A stretch of 64,000 bases of DNA from Bradyrhizobium guangdongense (GCF_004114975.1 NZ_CP030051.1:2790001-2854000), one strand, 5' to 3'; positions 1 through 8,299 are shown, numbered from the stretch's first letter. The notes: a model not told the origin generated them from the letters alone. Numbers and translations are program-made.

Positions 1-1
1 T

Positions 2-1084
2 TGGGGAACTGACGAAGACATCATCGCGCGCCTCGTCAAGAAGACGCTCTTCGTAGGGGTCTTCGCGTATCTCATCGACAACTGGAACAGCCTGGCGCGC
101 ATCATCTTCGAGAGCTTTGCCGGTCTTGGACTGAAGGCATCCGGCGCAAGCCTGTCCGCATCCGACTTCCTCAGACCGGGTAAGATCGCCCAAGTCGGAC
201 TCGATGCCGGCCGACCGCTACTCGATTCGATCTCGAACCTGATGGGCTACATCAGCTTCTTCGAGAATTTCGTCCAGATCGTTGTTCTCCTGTTCGCATG
301 GGTCGTGGTCCTGCTCGCCTTCTTCACTCTGGCGATCCAGCTCTTTGTCACTCTAATCGAGTTCAAGCTCACAACGCTGGCCGGCTTCGTGCTCATCCCC
401 TTTGGGTTGTTTGGCAAGACAGCCTTTGCGGCGGAGCGGGTGTTGGGCAACGTTATATCGTCAGGGATCAAAGTTCTGGTCCTTGCCGTCATCCTTGGCA
501 TCGGCTCGACCCTGTTCTCGCAATTCACCGCTGGCTTCGGCGGTGGACAGCCGACCATCGAAGACGCGATGACGCTGGTGCTCGCGGCGCTCTCCTTGCT
601 GGGCCTCGGCATCTTTGGTCCTGGAATCGCAAACGGCCTGGTCTCTGGCGGACCCCAACTCGGTGCCGGCGCCGCGATTGGAACGGGGCTGGCCGCTGGC
701 GGCGTTCTTGCTGCCGGCGCAGGCCTCGTCGCCGGCGGTGCTGGTATCGCTGGCGGAGCGATGGCTGGTGCCGCGCGTGGTGGCGGTGCCGCCTTGAGAA
801 GTGCATCCGTCGCCTATCGAAGTGGCGGCCTCGCCGGCGTCGCGGAGGCTGGCGGTGCGGCTGTCATGAGCCCGTTGCGCCGCGCTGGGGCTGCCCTCGG
901 CAGTGGTGGGCAAGGGGGCGAGCAGGCCGCGAGCACTTCGACCGAAGCGCAGCCCAATTGGGCGCGCCGCATGAAGCGTGCCGAGACCATTCGGCATGCT
1001 GCGTCGGCAGCCGGGCAGGCGGTCCGCTCAGGCGATCACAGCGGCAGCGGCTCTTCGGTCGATTTGTCCGAAGGAGAGCGCTGA
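2..1084 (+). CDS. trbL: TrbL conjugal transfer membrane protein (5' end missing)
   Basis: Polytopic inner-membrane component of the P-type (Trb) type IV secretion channel used in conjugation, the counterpart of VirB6. The reading frame is open from base 2, so the gene starts outside the window; 360 residues are visible. The visible part begins with an amphipathic stretch (DEDIIARLVKK), continues through several hydrophobic segments around FENFVQIVVLLFAW and the conserved TTLAGFVLIPFGLFGKTAF region, and ends in a Gly/Ala-rich, low-complexity tail of about 150 residues, as in other TrbL proteins. An internal ATG at 242 is not the start, because conserved sequence lies upstream of it in frame. 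It is followed after 95 bases by trbF, in the usual trbL-F-G-I order. Confidence 0.93.
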   Translation, partial: WGTDEDIIARLVKKTLFVGVFAYLIDNWNSLARIIFESFAGLGLKASGASLSASDFLRPGKIAQVGLDAGRPLLDSISNLMGYISFFENFVQIVVLLFAWVVVLLAFFTLAIQLFVTLIEFKLTTLAGFVLIPFGLFGKTAFAAERVLGNVISSGIKVLVLAVILGIGSTLFSQFTAGFGGGQPTIEDAMTLVLAALSLLGLGIFGPGIANGLVSGGPQLGAGAAIGTGLAAGGVLAAGAGLVAGGAGIAGGAMAGAARGGGAALRSASVAYRSGGLAGVAEAGGAAVMSPLRRAGAALGSGGQGGEQAASTSTEAQPNWARRMKRAETIRHAASAAGQAVRSGDHSGSGSSVDLSEGER

Positions 1085-1179
1085 CACGCGGGCAATGCGC
1101 GTTCGTCGCGCGTCACCGCACCGGAAATCCGGATACCGCACGACTTGAAACCGATCACTTGATCCCAGGGGCAATATCG

Positions 1180-1863
1180 ATGTTCAAACGACCATCCGTA
1201 CACTACGGGCGCATGCCCGAGCCGATCACGCCTTACCAAAAGGCGGCGCAGGTTTGGGACGAACGCATTGGATCCGCCCGTGTTCAGGCCAAGAACTGGC
1301 GATTAATGGCGTTCGGCTGCCTGGTGCTTTCAGCCGGTCTCGCAGGTGGCCTTGTTTGGCAGTCGAGCCAAGGCTCGATCACGCCCTGGGTGGTCGAAGT
1401 CGACCATCTTGGCCAAGCCCAGAGAGTTGCGCCGGCCAACATCGACTATCAACCAACTGATGCGCAGATCGCCTACCATCTGGCGCGCTTCATCGAAGAT
1501 GTCAGAGGCCTGCCGGCCGACGGCATCGTTCTGCGGCAAAACTGGCTCCGGGCCTATGATTTTACGACGGATCGTGGCGCGGCTGCGCTGAACGACTATG
1601 CGCGTAACAACGACCCTTTCGCCAAACTGGGCAAGCTCCAGATCTCTATCGATGTCTCGAGCGTCATTCGCGCCTCTTCGGAAAGCTTTCGGGTCGCGTG
1701 GACCCAGCGCACCTACGACAACGGCTCGTTGAGCTCGACCGAGCGCTGGACTGCAATTCTCTCGATCGTGATCGAGACACCGCGCGATGCCGAACGCCTG
1801 CGCAAGAATCCTCTTGGCGTTTACGTTTGCGCCATCAATTGGTCAAAGGAGTTGAGTCAGTGA
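1180..1863 (+). CDS. trbF: TrbF conjugal transfer protein (VirB8-like)
   Basis: Bitopic inner-membrane protein of the conjugative type IV secretion system, equivalent to VirB8, which helps assemble the channel in the periplasm. The 227-residue product has a short cytoplasmic N-terminus, one membrane span at about residues 45-65 (LMAFGCLVLSAGLAGGLVW) and a periplasmic VirB8-type domain (PWVVEVDHLGQ, then RWTAILSI). The frame is open further upstream, but the ATG at 1180 gives the family-typical N-terminus (MFKRPSVHYG) and is preceded by AGGG about ten bases upstream. The stop overlaps the trbG start by 4 bp (GTGA), indicating translational coupling. Confidence 0.93.
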   Translation: MFKRPSVHYGRMPEPITPYQKAAQVWDERIGSARVQAKNWRLMAFGCLVLSAGLAGGLVWQSSQGSITPWVVEVDHLGQAQRVAPANIDYQPTDAQIAYHLARFIEDVRGLPADGIVLRQNWLRAYDFTTDRGAAALNDYARNNDPFAKLGKLQISIDVSSVIRASSESFRVAWTQRTYDNGSLSSTERWTAILSIVIETPRDAERLRKNPLGVYVCAINWSKELSQ

Positions 1864-2894
1864 CCAAGACGCTATTTGACATTTATTCGAAGCGCGCCGT
1901 CCCGCGCGACGGTATCGGTCCCACTTGGCCCGAATTCTTGATCGCGAAGCGAGCACTTTTGTTTGCTCTCCTGCTTGGGTCCTCGGCCCTGGGTGGGTGC
2001 GCGACCTACATTCCGCCGGAGATCAGCTATGACGCCGAAGTGGCTCCGTTACCGGCGACGCCGGTGGCCCTCGACGACAGATCGCGACCGCTTCACGTTC
2101 CACCCCTCTGGAAGCCTGCTCTCGGCGGCAAGTCGGGAGGGAAGGAAGATGCTGAACCCGTGAGCCGGGTTGAGACCGCAAACAGCGCAGCCCGCGTCGA
2201 ACCGCGCAAGCGAGGGTATTTCAACGCGGCGCAGATCTACGCCTACAGTCCCGGAGCGCTCTATCAGATTTACGCCGCACCGGGGCAGATCACGGATATC
2301 GCGCTCGAGGAGGGAGAACAGTTGACGGGATCAGGGCCGATCGCGGCCGGAGATACCGTACGCTGGGTCGTGGGCGATACCGAGAGCGGGAGCGGCGACA
2401 CACGACGCGTCCATATCCTGGTCAAGCCGACGCGCGCATCGATCGAGACCAACCTCGTGGTCAATACCGACCGGCGCACCTACCTGATCGAGCTCCGCTC
2501 CCGCGAGCGGCCATACATGCCATCCGTTGCCTGGTACTACCCTGAAACGGTAGGCGAACGGTCGCGTTCAGCTGCTGTGAAACCTGCTCTTCCGGATGCG
2601 GCGCAGCGCATCTCGCGCTATGCCATCGAAGGCGACAGTCCTCCCTGGCGGCCGCTCGCCGCATATGACGATGGTCGCAAGGTCTACGTCGAATTCCCGC
2701 AAGGCATCGTGCAGGGCGAGATGCCTCCGCTTTTCGCCATCGGTCCGGACGGCAAGACCGAGGTCGTCAACTATCGCTCTTACGGCAACGTATTGATCGT
2801 CGATCGGCTGTTTGCTGCGGCCGAACTGCGGCTTGGCGGCGAGCACCAGCAGAAAGTCCGTATTGTCCGGACCGACGGGAGGCCTTCGTCATGA
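1860..2894 (+). CDS. trbG: TrbG conjugal transfer lipoprotein (VirB9-like)
   Basis: Outer-membrane-associated, periplasmic component of the conjugation channel, equivalent to VirB9. The GTG start at 1860 overlaps the trbF stop and has AAAGGAG just upstream. The 344-residue product has an unusually long N-terminal region before a hydrophobic core and a lipobox-like LGGC at about residues 46-49, so it is probably lipidated. The VirB9/CagX-type fold follows: APGQITDIALE, GDTVRWVVGD, TNLVVNTDRRTYLIEL, and a C-terminal domain with PPLFAIGPDGKTEVVNYR. The end overlaps trbI by 4 bp. A start nearer the signal core cannot be excluded. Confidence 0.93.
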   Translation: MTKTLFDIYSKRAVPRDGIGPTWPEFLIAKRALLFALLLGSSALGGCATYIPPEISYDAEVAPLPATPVALDDRSRPLHVPPLWKPALGGKSGGKEDAEPVSRVETANSAARVEPRKRGYFNAAQIYAYSPGALYQIYAAPGQITDIALEEGEQLTGSGPIAAGDTVRWVVGDTESGSGDTRRVHILVKPTRASIETNLVVNTDRRTYLIELRSRERPYMPSVAWYYPETVGERSRSAAVKPALPDAAQRISRYAIEGDSPPWRPLAAYDDGRKVYVEFPQGIVQGEMPPLFAIGPDGKTEVVNYRSYGNVLIVDRLFAAAELRLGGEHQQKVRIVRTDGRPSS

Positions 2895-4102
2895 ACACGT
2901 TGAATGGAAACGATCAGGAGCGAGCGGCTCCACCTGAGACACAAGAGGATCAGTCCAGGAGCTTCCGTTTGAGAGCGGAGCACCCGCGCGTGATGCGGTT
3001 GTCTCGGAAAGTACTGGCGGGAGGGAGCGCGGTCGCCCTCCTTGTCATCGGCGGAGCCGTGCTGTGGTCGTTCCAGAAGAGTCGACCTCGAGACCAGACG
3101 GCCGATGAGCTTTACAGTACCGACCATCACAATGTCGCCGACGGCATTACGGCGCTCCCGAAGGACTACGCTGGCATTCCACGCCAACCGATCCCGCAAC
3201 TGGGCCCCCCGCTTCCGGGGGACCTCGGCCGGCCGATCCTTGCGGCCCAAGGCCAGTCGCCGACGATCGGCGCTGATCCGGAGCAGCAGCGCCGGGATCA
3301 AGAGACCGAAGCAGCCCGCATCAGCCATCTGTTCGCCTCGACCAATGGGAGAGAAGCGCGTGAGCCTACGGCCGCAAGCGTAGGGGGCGATCGCATCGCA
3401 TCGCAAAGCCCGACGAGTACCAATGACGACGGATTTGCGCAGAACGGTCAGGACCGCAAGCTTGCCTTCGTGAACGCCTCTGCGGACCGCCGCACAGTCA
3501 GCCCTGATCGCATCACCAAACCAGCTTCACCATATATCGTGCAGGCTGGAACGGTTATTCCGGGAGCCCTGATCACCGGAATCCGATCGGACCTGCCAGG
3601 CCAAATTACGGCGCAGGTCACCGAGAATGTCTATGACACGCCAACTGGCCGCTTTCTGCTTGTGCCCCAGGGGGCGCGTCTGATCGGCGTTTACGACAGT
3701 CAGGTCACTTTCGGCCAGTCCCGTGTCTTGCTCGTCTGGACCCGGCTGATCATGCCGAATGGACGTTCAATCGTTCTCGAGCGGCAGCCTGGCGCTGACA
3801 GCGCAGGCTATGCAGGCCTCGAAGACCAGGTCGACAATCACTGGGGCGAGCTCTTCAAGGCTGCGGCACTATCGACGTTTCTGGCGGTCGGAACTGAACT
3901 AGGGGCTGGCTCGGACACCAATAGCAACGACAGCGCTATCATACAGGCATTGCGGCACGGCGCGTCTGACTCGCTGAATCAAACCGGACAACAGGTAGTT
4001 CGCCGCAGCCTCAACATCCAGCCCGCTCTTGCCGTGCGACCTGGCTTTCCAGTTCGCGTCGTCGTCAATCGTGACCTCATACTAGCGCCATACAGAGGGT
4101 AA
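2891..4102 (+). CDS. trbI: TrbI conjugal transfer protein (VirB10-like)
   Basis: Energy-sensing channel component of the Trb type IV secretion system, equivalent to VirB10, spanning from the inner membrane to the outer-membrane pore. The 403-residue product has a cytoplasmic N-terminus, one membrane helix at about residues 38-57 (KVLAGGSAVALLVIGGAVLW), a long variable periplasmic linker rich in P, D and R, and the conserved C-terminal TrbI/VirB10 barrel domain: VQAGTVIPGALITGIRSDLPG, then FLLVPQGARLIGVYDS, then PVRVVVNRDLIL. It overlaps trbG by 4 bp and lies 4 bp before the DUF2274 gene, so all these genes look like one transcript. Confidence 0.94.
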   Translation: MNTLNGNDQERAAPPETQEDQSRSFRLRAEHPRVMRLSRKVLAGGSAVALLVIGGAVLWSFQKSRPRDQTADELYSTDHHNVADGITALPKDYAGIPRQPIPQLGPPLPGDLGRPILAAQGQSPTIGADPEQQRRDQETEAARISHLFASTNGREAREPTAASVGGDRIASQSPTSTNDDGFAQNGQDRKLAFVNASADRRTVSPDRITKPASPYIVQAGTVIPGALITGIRSDLPGQITAQVTENVYDTPTGRFLLVPQGARLIGVYDSQVTFGQSRVLLVWTRLIMPNGRSIVLERQPGADSAGYAGLEDQVDNHWGELFKAAALSTFLAVGTELGAGSDTNSNDSAIIQALRHGASDSLNQTGQQVVRRSLNIQPALAVRPGFPVRVVVNRDLILAPYRG

Positions 4103-4106
4103 CTGC

Positions 4107-4370
4107 ATGCCCAAGCTTAAAATAGCAACACTGCTCGACGATAAACTGGTCAAGGTCGCCGCTGAACTTCCGGCATCAGTGCATCGGGATCTCATCGCCT
4201 ATGCAGAGGCCTTGGCAAGTGAAAGCGGGCAGCGCATCGATCCGGTGAAACTGATCGCACCGATGCTGGCGCGCTTTATGGCTACCGACCGCGGATTTGC
4301 AAAGGCGAGACGAGCCGGTCACGCCCCGGGTGTGGCGGAGGGGAGGGATAGCGTTCTGCCAACAGACTGA
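4107..4370 (+). CDS. DUF2274-family small protein, last gene of the trb operon
   Basis: Small 87-residue soluble protein of the DUF2274 type, commonly encoded directly after trbI in proteobacterial integrative and conjugative elements; its function is unknown. The core (KVAAELPASVHRDLIAYAEAL, then DPVKLIAPMLARFMATDR) is helical and has no membrane segment, which suggests a cytoplasmic accessory or regulatory role. It starts 4 bp after trbI. Its last 89 bases overlap the convergent LysR-type gene on the other strand, and the C-terminal tail past residue 70 (HAPGVAEGRDSVLPTD) is poorly conserved-looking and may simply be sequence dictated by that overlap. Confidence 0.8.
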   Translation: MPKLKIATLLDDKLVKVAAELPASVHRDLIAYAEALASESGQRIDPVKLIAPMLARFMATDRGFAKARRAGHAPGVAEGRDSVLPTD

Positions 4371-5283
4371 GGAAACGCTTCAGAGCCGGATTCTGATTGT
4401 CTTCGCGCCAATGCGCATGGAAGTCTACCCGGCTTGGTCCCGTTCCGTCCTGCAACTCTCGGTACACAACGCCAGCGAAGCTTGCGCCAATATCCGATTC
4501 CATAGCCAGACTGAGCCCCATGCCCATACTCGTAAGACTCTTGATAATGCCGCGGCTTACGTCATGGCGCTCTACCTTGGGCCGATCGTCGGGTAGTACG
4601 AGCTTCGAAATCAAAAGATCCTCGAGCTCTTGTCCTGGATCATACTCACTTAGAAGGATCTTTTCGTTACGCAAATCTGTCCAATAGACGATCTCGCGTG
4701 CCGCCAAGACATGATCCTGCGGCAGCAGGATTAGGATGCGTTCGCTCCAGAGCAATAGTGATCTTGTGTCTTTTGAAGCTGGACGTCCAGGGCTAACGAC
4801 AACGTCGACGGTTCCGTTACCGAGGGCAGTCATCAAACGAAAGCGTGAGCGTTCCATCATTGCCAGTTCAAGCCCTGGTAGCAGCTTCTTGAGCTCACCT
4901 ATCGTCGCTCGCAAATTGCCGGTGGACATGGATGTGAAGAAACCGACGGAAAGATGGCCGGTATCGCCGCGGCCACCGGACCTCCCGGCGTCAACGAGCA
5001 TGTCGACCTGCTCCAAGATTAGCCGTGCAATGCGCAAAATTGCGCATCCGGTCAACGTGGGTTTGATACCCCCGCTTGAGCGCTCAAACAGTGAAGTGCC
5101 CACGAGGTGCTCGAGCTGACCGATAGCACGGCTGAACGCGGTGTGCTTGATTGAAAGCGCTTCCGCGGCTCGTCGAAAGCTACCGTAGTCACAAGCGGCG
5201 ACCGCGAGTCGAAGCTGTTGTAGGTCAATAGCTCTCGCTGCGTTTCGCTGGTCGTTCCTGGTCTCAATTTCCGTCATGTTCAT
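4282..5283 (-). CDS. LysR-type transcriptional regulator
   Basis: LysR-family regulator: N-terminal winged helix-turn-helix (LQQLRLAVAACDYGSFRRAAEAL, SRAIGQLEHLVGTSLFER) followed by a type 2 periplasmic-binding-protein effector domain (GHLSVGFFTSM onward). With the ATG at 5283 the product is 333 residues; the frame can be extended 7 codons to a TTG at 5304, and an ATG two codons in (5277) is also possible, with no clear ribosome site to decide. Its 3' end overlaps the DUF2274 gene tail to tail by 89 bp. LysR genes beside trbI recur on rhizobial conjugative elements, so it may respond to a metabolite and control transfer genes, but its target is unknown. Confidence 0.85.
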   Translation of the reverse strand: MNMTEIETRNDQRNAARAIDLQQLRLAVAACDYGSFRRAAEALSIKHTAFSRAIGQLEHLVGTSLFERSSGGIKPTLTGCAILRIARLILEQVDMLVDAGRSGGRGDTGHLSVGFFTSMSTGNLRATIGELKKLLPGLELAMMERSRFRLMTALGNGTVDVVVSPGRPASKDTRSLLLWSERILILLPQDHVLAAREIVYWTDLRNEKILLSEYDPGQELEDLLISKLVLPDDRPKVERHDVSRGIIKSLTSMGMGLSLAMESDIGASFAGVVYRELQDGTGPSRVDFHAHWREDNQNPALKRFLSLLAERYPSPPPHPGRDRLVSPLQIRGR

Positions 5284-5361
5284 AGCTCGGTAAGCGAACT
5301 GCAAGATACCCGTCCCCGCTCTAGGCGGGTACGGGCATATCGTTTGTTGGCCTGGATCGTT

Positions 5362-5994
5362 CTATGCGGCCGCGGAGATTACTGGCGTCCAAAGGGCCGG
5401 TGCCGAAAGCCCGCCGGCTTTACGAAGGCTTGCCAGAGTATCCCGCGAGATCTCGAGATAACCGGCCACGGCTAAGGTGTTGCCAAGCGCGGAAGGATTG
5501 CCAATGCGCCGCAGGGGCCAACCGGCTCGCCGAAGGATTCGCTCCATACGGACGTCCGTGACGGTAACGATGTCAGTGAGTTGTCTTGAGAGTCCGAACT
5601 CGACCATTCCCGCAAATAGCTCGTAAGCAGCACGAGTAAGACCGTGATCTCCCTTCGGAGCATCGGCAGCAACATCGATTGCGAATCTACTACTTTCCCA
5701 AACGAGAGGAGTTGATGGCGCGGGTTGGCCTTCAAGAAGCGCCGGGAAGGTGTCGCAAAGCATGGTCGGGCCAAGTGTGGGGAGGAGGCGTACGGAACCT
5801 TGCACCTGCCCGTTGTCAGATAGCTGGGTTAGGTAAGCGGGATGCAGTGCATCGAAATCGTCGATCTCCATGTCGCCGCTGGTTTGAACGTCCCATGCCA
5901 TTCGAAGCTTGAAAACGCGATACCGTAACCGATGCATTTCGACGAGAGTTTCAGCGAACTGGCCATACAAGGGTGGTGTGATAAGCTGAATCAT
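5362..5994 (-). CDS. LuxI-family acyl-homoserine lactone synthase
   Basis: Autoinducer synthase making an N-acyl-homoserine lactone from S-adenosylmethionine and an acyl donor. The 210-residue product shows the family core: RYRVFKLRMAWDV near residue 25 with the invariant R, F and W, acidic residues at EIDDFDALHPAYL, GSVRLLPT, then ESSRFAID. The start at 5994 is chosen because GGAGGG lies five bases upstream; an in-frame upstream start (6021) lacks such support. It is the second gene of a luxR-luxI pair on the minus strand, 85 bp after luxR. On conjugative elements such synthases (TraI type) couple transfer to population density; the acyl chain cannot be told from sequence. Confidence 0.9.
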   Translation of the reverse strand: MIQLITPPLYGQFAETLVEMHRLRYRVFKLRMAWDVQTSGDMEIDDFDALHPAYLTQLSDNGQVQGSVRLLPTLGPTMLCDTFPALLEGQPAPSTPLVWESSRFAIDVAADAPKGDHGLTRAAYELFAGMVEFGLSRQLTDIVTVTDVRMERILRRAGWPLRRIGNPSALGNTLAVAGYLEISRDTLASLRKAGGLSAPALWTPVISAAA

Positions 5995-6079
5995 AGTCCC
6001 TCCAGGTGTGTACATCGCCACCTTTGGAGCGGATCACGGATCTTAAGTCATTACCTGTAGTTGTAGGGAGGCCGCGTCC

Positions 6080-6808
6080 CTAATTTTGCTCTTTTCTTTT
6101 CACGGCGGCTAAGCGGGCTACCGCTTGCACAATCGTCCGAACACCGAGTTTTTTCTTCGCGCCTTCTAGGTAGAAGGCAACCGTGTTGCGCGAGATGCCG
6201 AGAATGCATCCAATCTCCCAAGCGCTCTTGCCCCGAGCTGCCCACTCCAAACATTCGAACTCGCGCGGGGATAGGCATGCCCCCTCTATTTCGTGTACAT
6301 TTGCTAGCTTTCGGCGGGTATGAGCATGGAAATACATCGCCATAAGCTGAAGAACGCGTCCATGCGATTCAATGAACCGTTCGAATTGTGGGCGGCTCTG
6401 GTCAACGGCAAAGGTCAATGCAGCGATGGGGCCGTGGCCATCGTGAATAGGCACCGTAAAGCCAAACCGAATTCCGAATTCCGCGGCCTCTTCGAAAAGC
6501 CGATGCTGTGCTTTTGATGTGAACTTCGAGTTGAAATTAACCCCCCATTGAAAGGGCTCGGGGTTTCGAAGAGCTTCTCCGATGACGGGATCAAGCACTT
6601 GATAATTGTTTCGTAGATAGTGTGCTACCCACCGCGATGGATATGTAGAGATCAGGCGCGGTTTGCCTTTGCTTGAGTGCTGGAGGGCTAGATAGGCAAA
6701 ACACGATAGGTCCAAAGCGGTCGCTGTGTCCGCCATGGCTTTGGAGAAGTCTTGGAGATCTTCTGCCGTCGTTAGGAGATCAATGAAATTTTGAAAGATG
6801 CGGTGCAT
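6080..6808 (-). CDS. LuxR-family quorum-sensing regulator (TraR-like)
   Basis: Autoinducer-binding transcription factor. The 242-residue product has an N-terminal acyl-homoserine-lactone binding domain (YPSRWVAHYLRNNYQVLDPVI, with the W and Y residues that contact the lactone, then PFQWG and GFTVPIHDGHG) and a C-terminal LuxR helix-turn-helix at about residues 178-235 (LSPREFECLEWAARGKSAWEIGCILGISRNTV). The chosen ATG at 6808 gives the family-typical N-terminus (MHRIFQNFIDLL). The frame stays open for 73 more codons upstream to 7027, but that extension does not look like a LuxR domain. It lies immediately upstream of the luxI-type gene and close to trb genes, so it probably controls conjugation. 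Confidence 0.88.
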   Translation of the reverse strand: MHRIFQNFIDLLTTAEDLQDFSKAMADTATALDLSCFAYLALQHSSKGKPRLISTYPSRWVAHYLRNNYQVLDPVIGEALRNPEPFQWGVNFNSKFTSKAQHRLFEEAAEFGIRFGFTVPIHDGHGPIAALTFAVDQSRPQFERFIESHGRVLQLMAMYFHAHTRRKLANVHEIEGACLSPREFECLEWAARGKSAWEIGCILGISRNTVAFYLEGAKKKLGVRTIVQAVARLAAVKRKEQN

Positions 6809-7181
6809 CGCTGCCAAGCAAGCCGTGCATGGTGCGAGAGCAGAGATCTCGCCCAATTCGTTGATCGTGCCCAACAAGTGACCAAAGAGCCGCGCTTCGC
6901 GGCCGGTGAAGTCAAGGCAAACCCTCTTGTACCAAACACCACAACGTCGTGCCTCGTACAGTTTGTCTTTGCCTATTCTCATAACGCCCCCGGCATTTTG
7001 TGCCGAAATCGCAGCCGTCACCCCCAAAGCGCCGAATGTGATGCGGCTACGGGAACAAACGCGAGTTGTTTCAATGCTCCGGACCAGACTACGAATCTGA
7101 GGTCGGACGTCGTTCCGGGCGCGCCATTCGGCTTTGTTTTCATTAGATTTTCTTGGCGCCGGCTGAGCGCGTTACCGAGCG
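6809..7181. other. Gene-free stretch between the luxR-type and HlyD genes
   Basis: No convincing gene is seen in these 373 bases. The stretch should contain the promoter of the luxR-luxI pair, though I could not pick out a tra/lux box dyad, and it contains a decayed tRNA-Arg 3'-half-like sequence (7087-7126, listed separately). An in-frame N-terminal extension of the LuxR gene (to 7027) is the only sizeable open frame on the minus strand. The stretch marks the change from the conjugation/quorum module to the catabolic region. Confidence 0.5.
7087..7126 (+). repeat. Degenerate tRNA-Arg(ACG)-like 3' half, candidate att site
   Basis: The 40 bases read like the 3' half of an alphaproteobacterial tRNA-Arg with anticodon ACG. 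GACTACGAATC (anticodon loop) is followed by GAGGTCGGACGT (variable loop and start of the T stem) and CCGGGCGCGCCA (acceptor strand plus encoded CCA). About six bases of the T loop, expected between GGACGT and CGTTCC, are missing, and no 5' half is recognisable upstream, so this is not a working tRNA. A truncated tRNA 3' end at the edge of a conjugation module is the usual look of an attachment-site remnant. Assignment is from memory of tRNA consensus, not a covariance search. Confidence 0.5.
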
Positions 7182-8084
7182 TTACCGTAAAACGCTCATG
7201 GTGTCTGGCGGGGCGTTGCGGTTTCCAACATTGACTTGCACCGTCGCAGTCGTTCCGACGATCAGGCGATCGACATCTTTGCGCGGGATGCGGACCCGAA
7301 CCGGAATGCGCTGGGCGAGCCTGACCCAGGAGAACGATGGATTGACGCTGGCGAGCAGGCTGGACCCCAAACTTCGATCGCGGTCCTCGATTCCGCCAGC
7401 GATACTCTCGACCCGACCGCTCAGCGTCGTTCCGCTCATCAGCTTCACGTCAACGGCGTCACCAAGGTGGATCCGCGGGATCTTGGTCTCCTCGAAATAA
7501 CCTTCGACACGCACGGTGTCGATGTCGATCAGCGCCATGATGCCGCGCCCGGCGGCGAGATAGGTGCCGGGCCGTAAATCGAAATTGGTCACGCGGCCGT
7601 TCGCGGGTGCCCGGATTTCGGATCGATCGAGATCGAGCCGCGCGATCTGAAGGTCGGCCACGGCCTGACCATAAAGCGCCTTGGCTTGCAAATCCGTAGC
7701 CCGGATCGTCTCGCGCTGTTGCTGCGACACGACACCTTCGCTCAGCTTCTCGTATCGTGCGCGGTCGCTCGCTGCCTTCTCCGCGGCGGCTTCGCGGTTG
7801 GCCAGAGACGCCTCTGCTTGTTGGACGGCGAGGCGGAACCGATCGGGATTCAGCCGCAGCAAGATATCGCCCTTGCGGACGACCTGATTGTCCCGGACCA
7901 GCACCTCGTCGACCAGCCCGGAGACATCGGCGGCAACGGCGATGATGTCGGCGCGGACGCGGCCGTCCCGTGTCCATGGCGCCGCCTCATAATGCTCCCA
8001 CATGCCGATGCCGACCGGTGCCGCGACGCTCACCATCAGGACAGTGAGCATCATGCGGGGAAACATCGAACTCATCGTTGTCAT
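7182..8084 (-). CDS. HlyD-family membrane-fusion protein (AaeA-like efflux subunit)
   Basis: Periplasmic adaptor of an efflux system, anchored by one N-terminal membrane helix (about residues 10-27, MLTVLMVSVAAPVGIGMW). Biotinyl-lipoyl-like halves (AAPWTRDGRVRADIIAVAADVSG, VRDNQVVRKGDILLRLNPDRF) flank an alpha-hairpin with heptads (QQAEASLANREAAAEKAASD). 300 residues. The ATG at 8084 overlaps the DUF1656 stop by 4 bp, which decides the start; the open frame upstream is that gene's shadow. With DUF1656 and FUSC-permease neighbours it forms an operon like aaeXAB of enterobacteria, which exports hydroxylated aromatic carboxylic acids; that substrate class is an inference from the family. Confidence 0.9.
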   Translation of the reverse strand: MTTMSSMFPRMMLTVLMVSVAAPVGIGMWEHYEAAPWTRDGRVRADIIAVAADVSGLVDEVLVRDNQVVRKGDILLRLNPDRFRLAVQQAEASLANREAAAEKAASDRARYEKLSEGVVSQQQRETIRATDLQAKALYGQAVADLQIARLDLDRSEIRAPANGRVTNFDLRPGTYLAAGRGIMALIDIDTVRVEGYFEETKIPRIHLGDAVDVKLMSGTTLSGRVESIAGGIEDRDRSLGSSLLASVNPSFSWVRLAQRIPVRVRIPRKDVDRLIVGTTATVQVNVGNRNAPPDTMSVLR

Positions 8085-8299
8085 AGCGGCAGCTTTCCCA
8101 GAACAGCGTAGAAGATCTTGGTCAAAATGACGAAGACGGCGAAGTCGAACAGCGCGGGGTGCCACGCATACCTTCGAATATGGTCGCCGATGAATTTGCG
8201 GTTGGCCGCGGAGGCGATAAAGCAGGCCGCGAGCGCACAAGCACAGGCCAGCGCAAACGTCGGAACGTAGACGCCGGAAATGGCGATTTCCTCGTTCAT
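8081..8299 (-). CDS. DUF1656 (AaeX-like) small membrane protein
   Basis: 72-residue inner-membrane protein of the DUF1656/AaeX type with two hydrophobic segments (VYVPTFALACACALAACFIAS and FDFAVFVILTKIFYAVL). Such proteins sit between an FUSC permease and an HlyD adaptor in aromatic-acid efflux operons, where their exact role is not settled. The start at 8299 overlaps the permease stop by 4 bp, and the stop overlaps the HlyD start by 4 bp, so all three genes are coupled translationally. Confidence 0.85.
   Translation of the reverse strand: MNEEIAISGVYVPTFALACACALAACFIASAANRKFIGDHIRRYAWHPALFDFAVFVILTKIFYAVLGKLPL

Noticed and set aside
298-1179. Plus-strand frame upstream of trbF, open from 298
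   Set aside because: It is out of frame inside trbL, and its translation (Arg/Trp/Cys-rich) has no family resemblance; trbF begins at 1180.
6001-6079. Possible tra/lux box between luxR and luxI (TGTAG repeats near 6055-6068)
   Set aside because: The bases form a short direct repeat, not the inverted repeat expected of a LuxR-type site.
7206-7219. Sigma-54-like TGGC-N-TTGC sequence on the plus strand
   Set aside because: It lies within the 3' end of the minus-strand HlyD gene with no plus-strand gene downstream, so it is probably chance.
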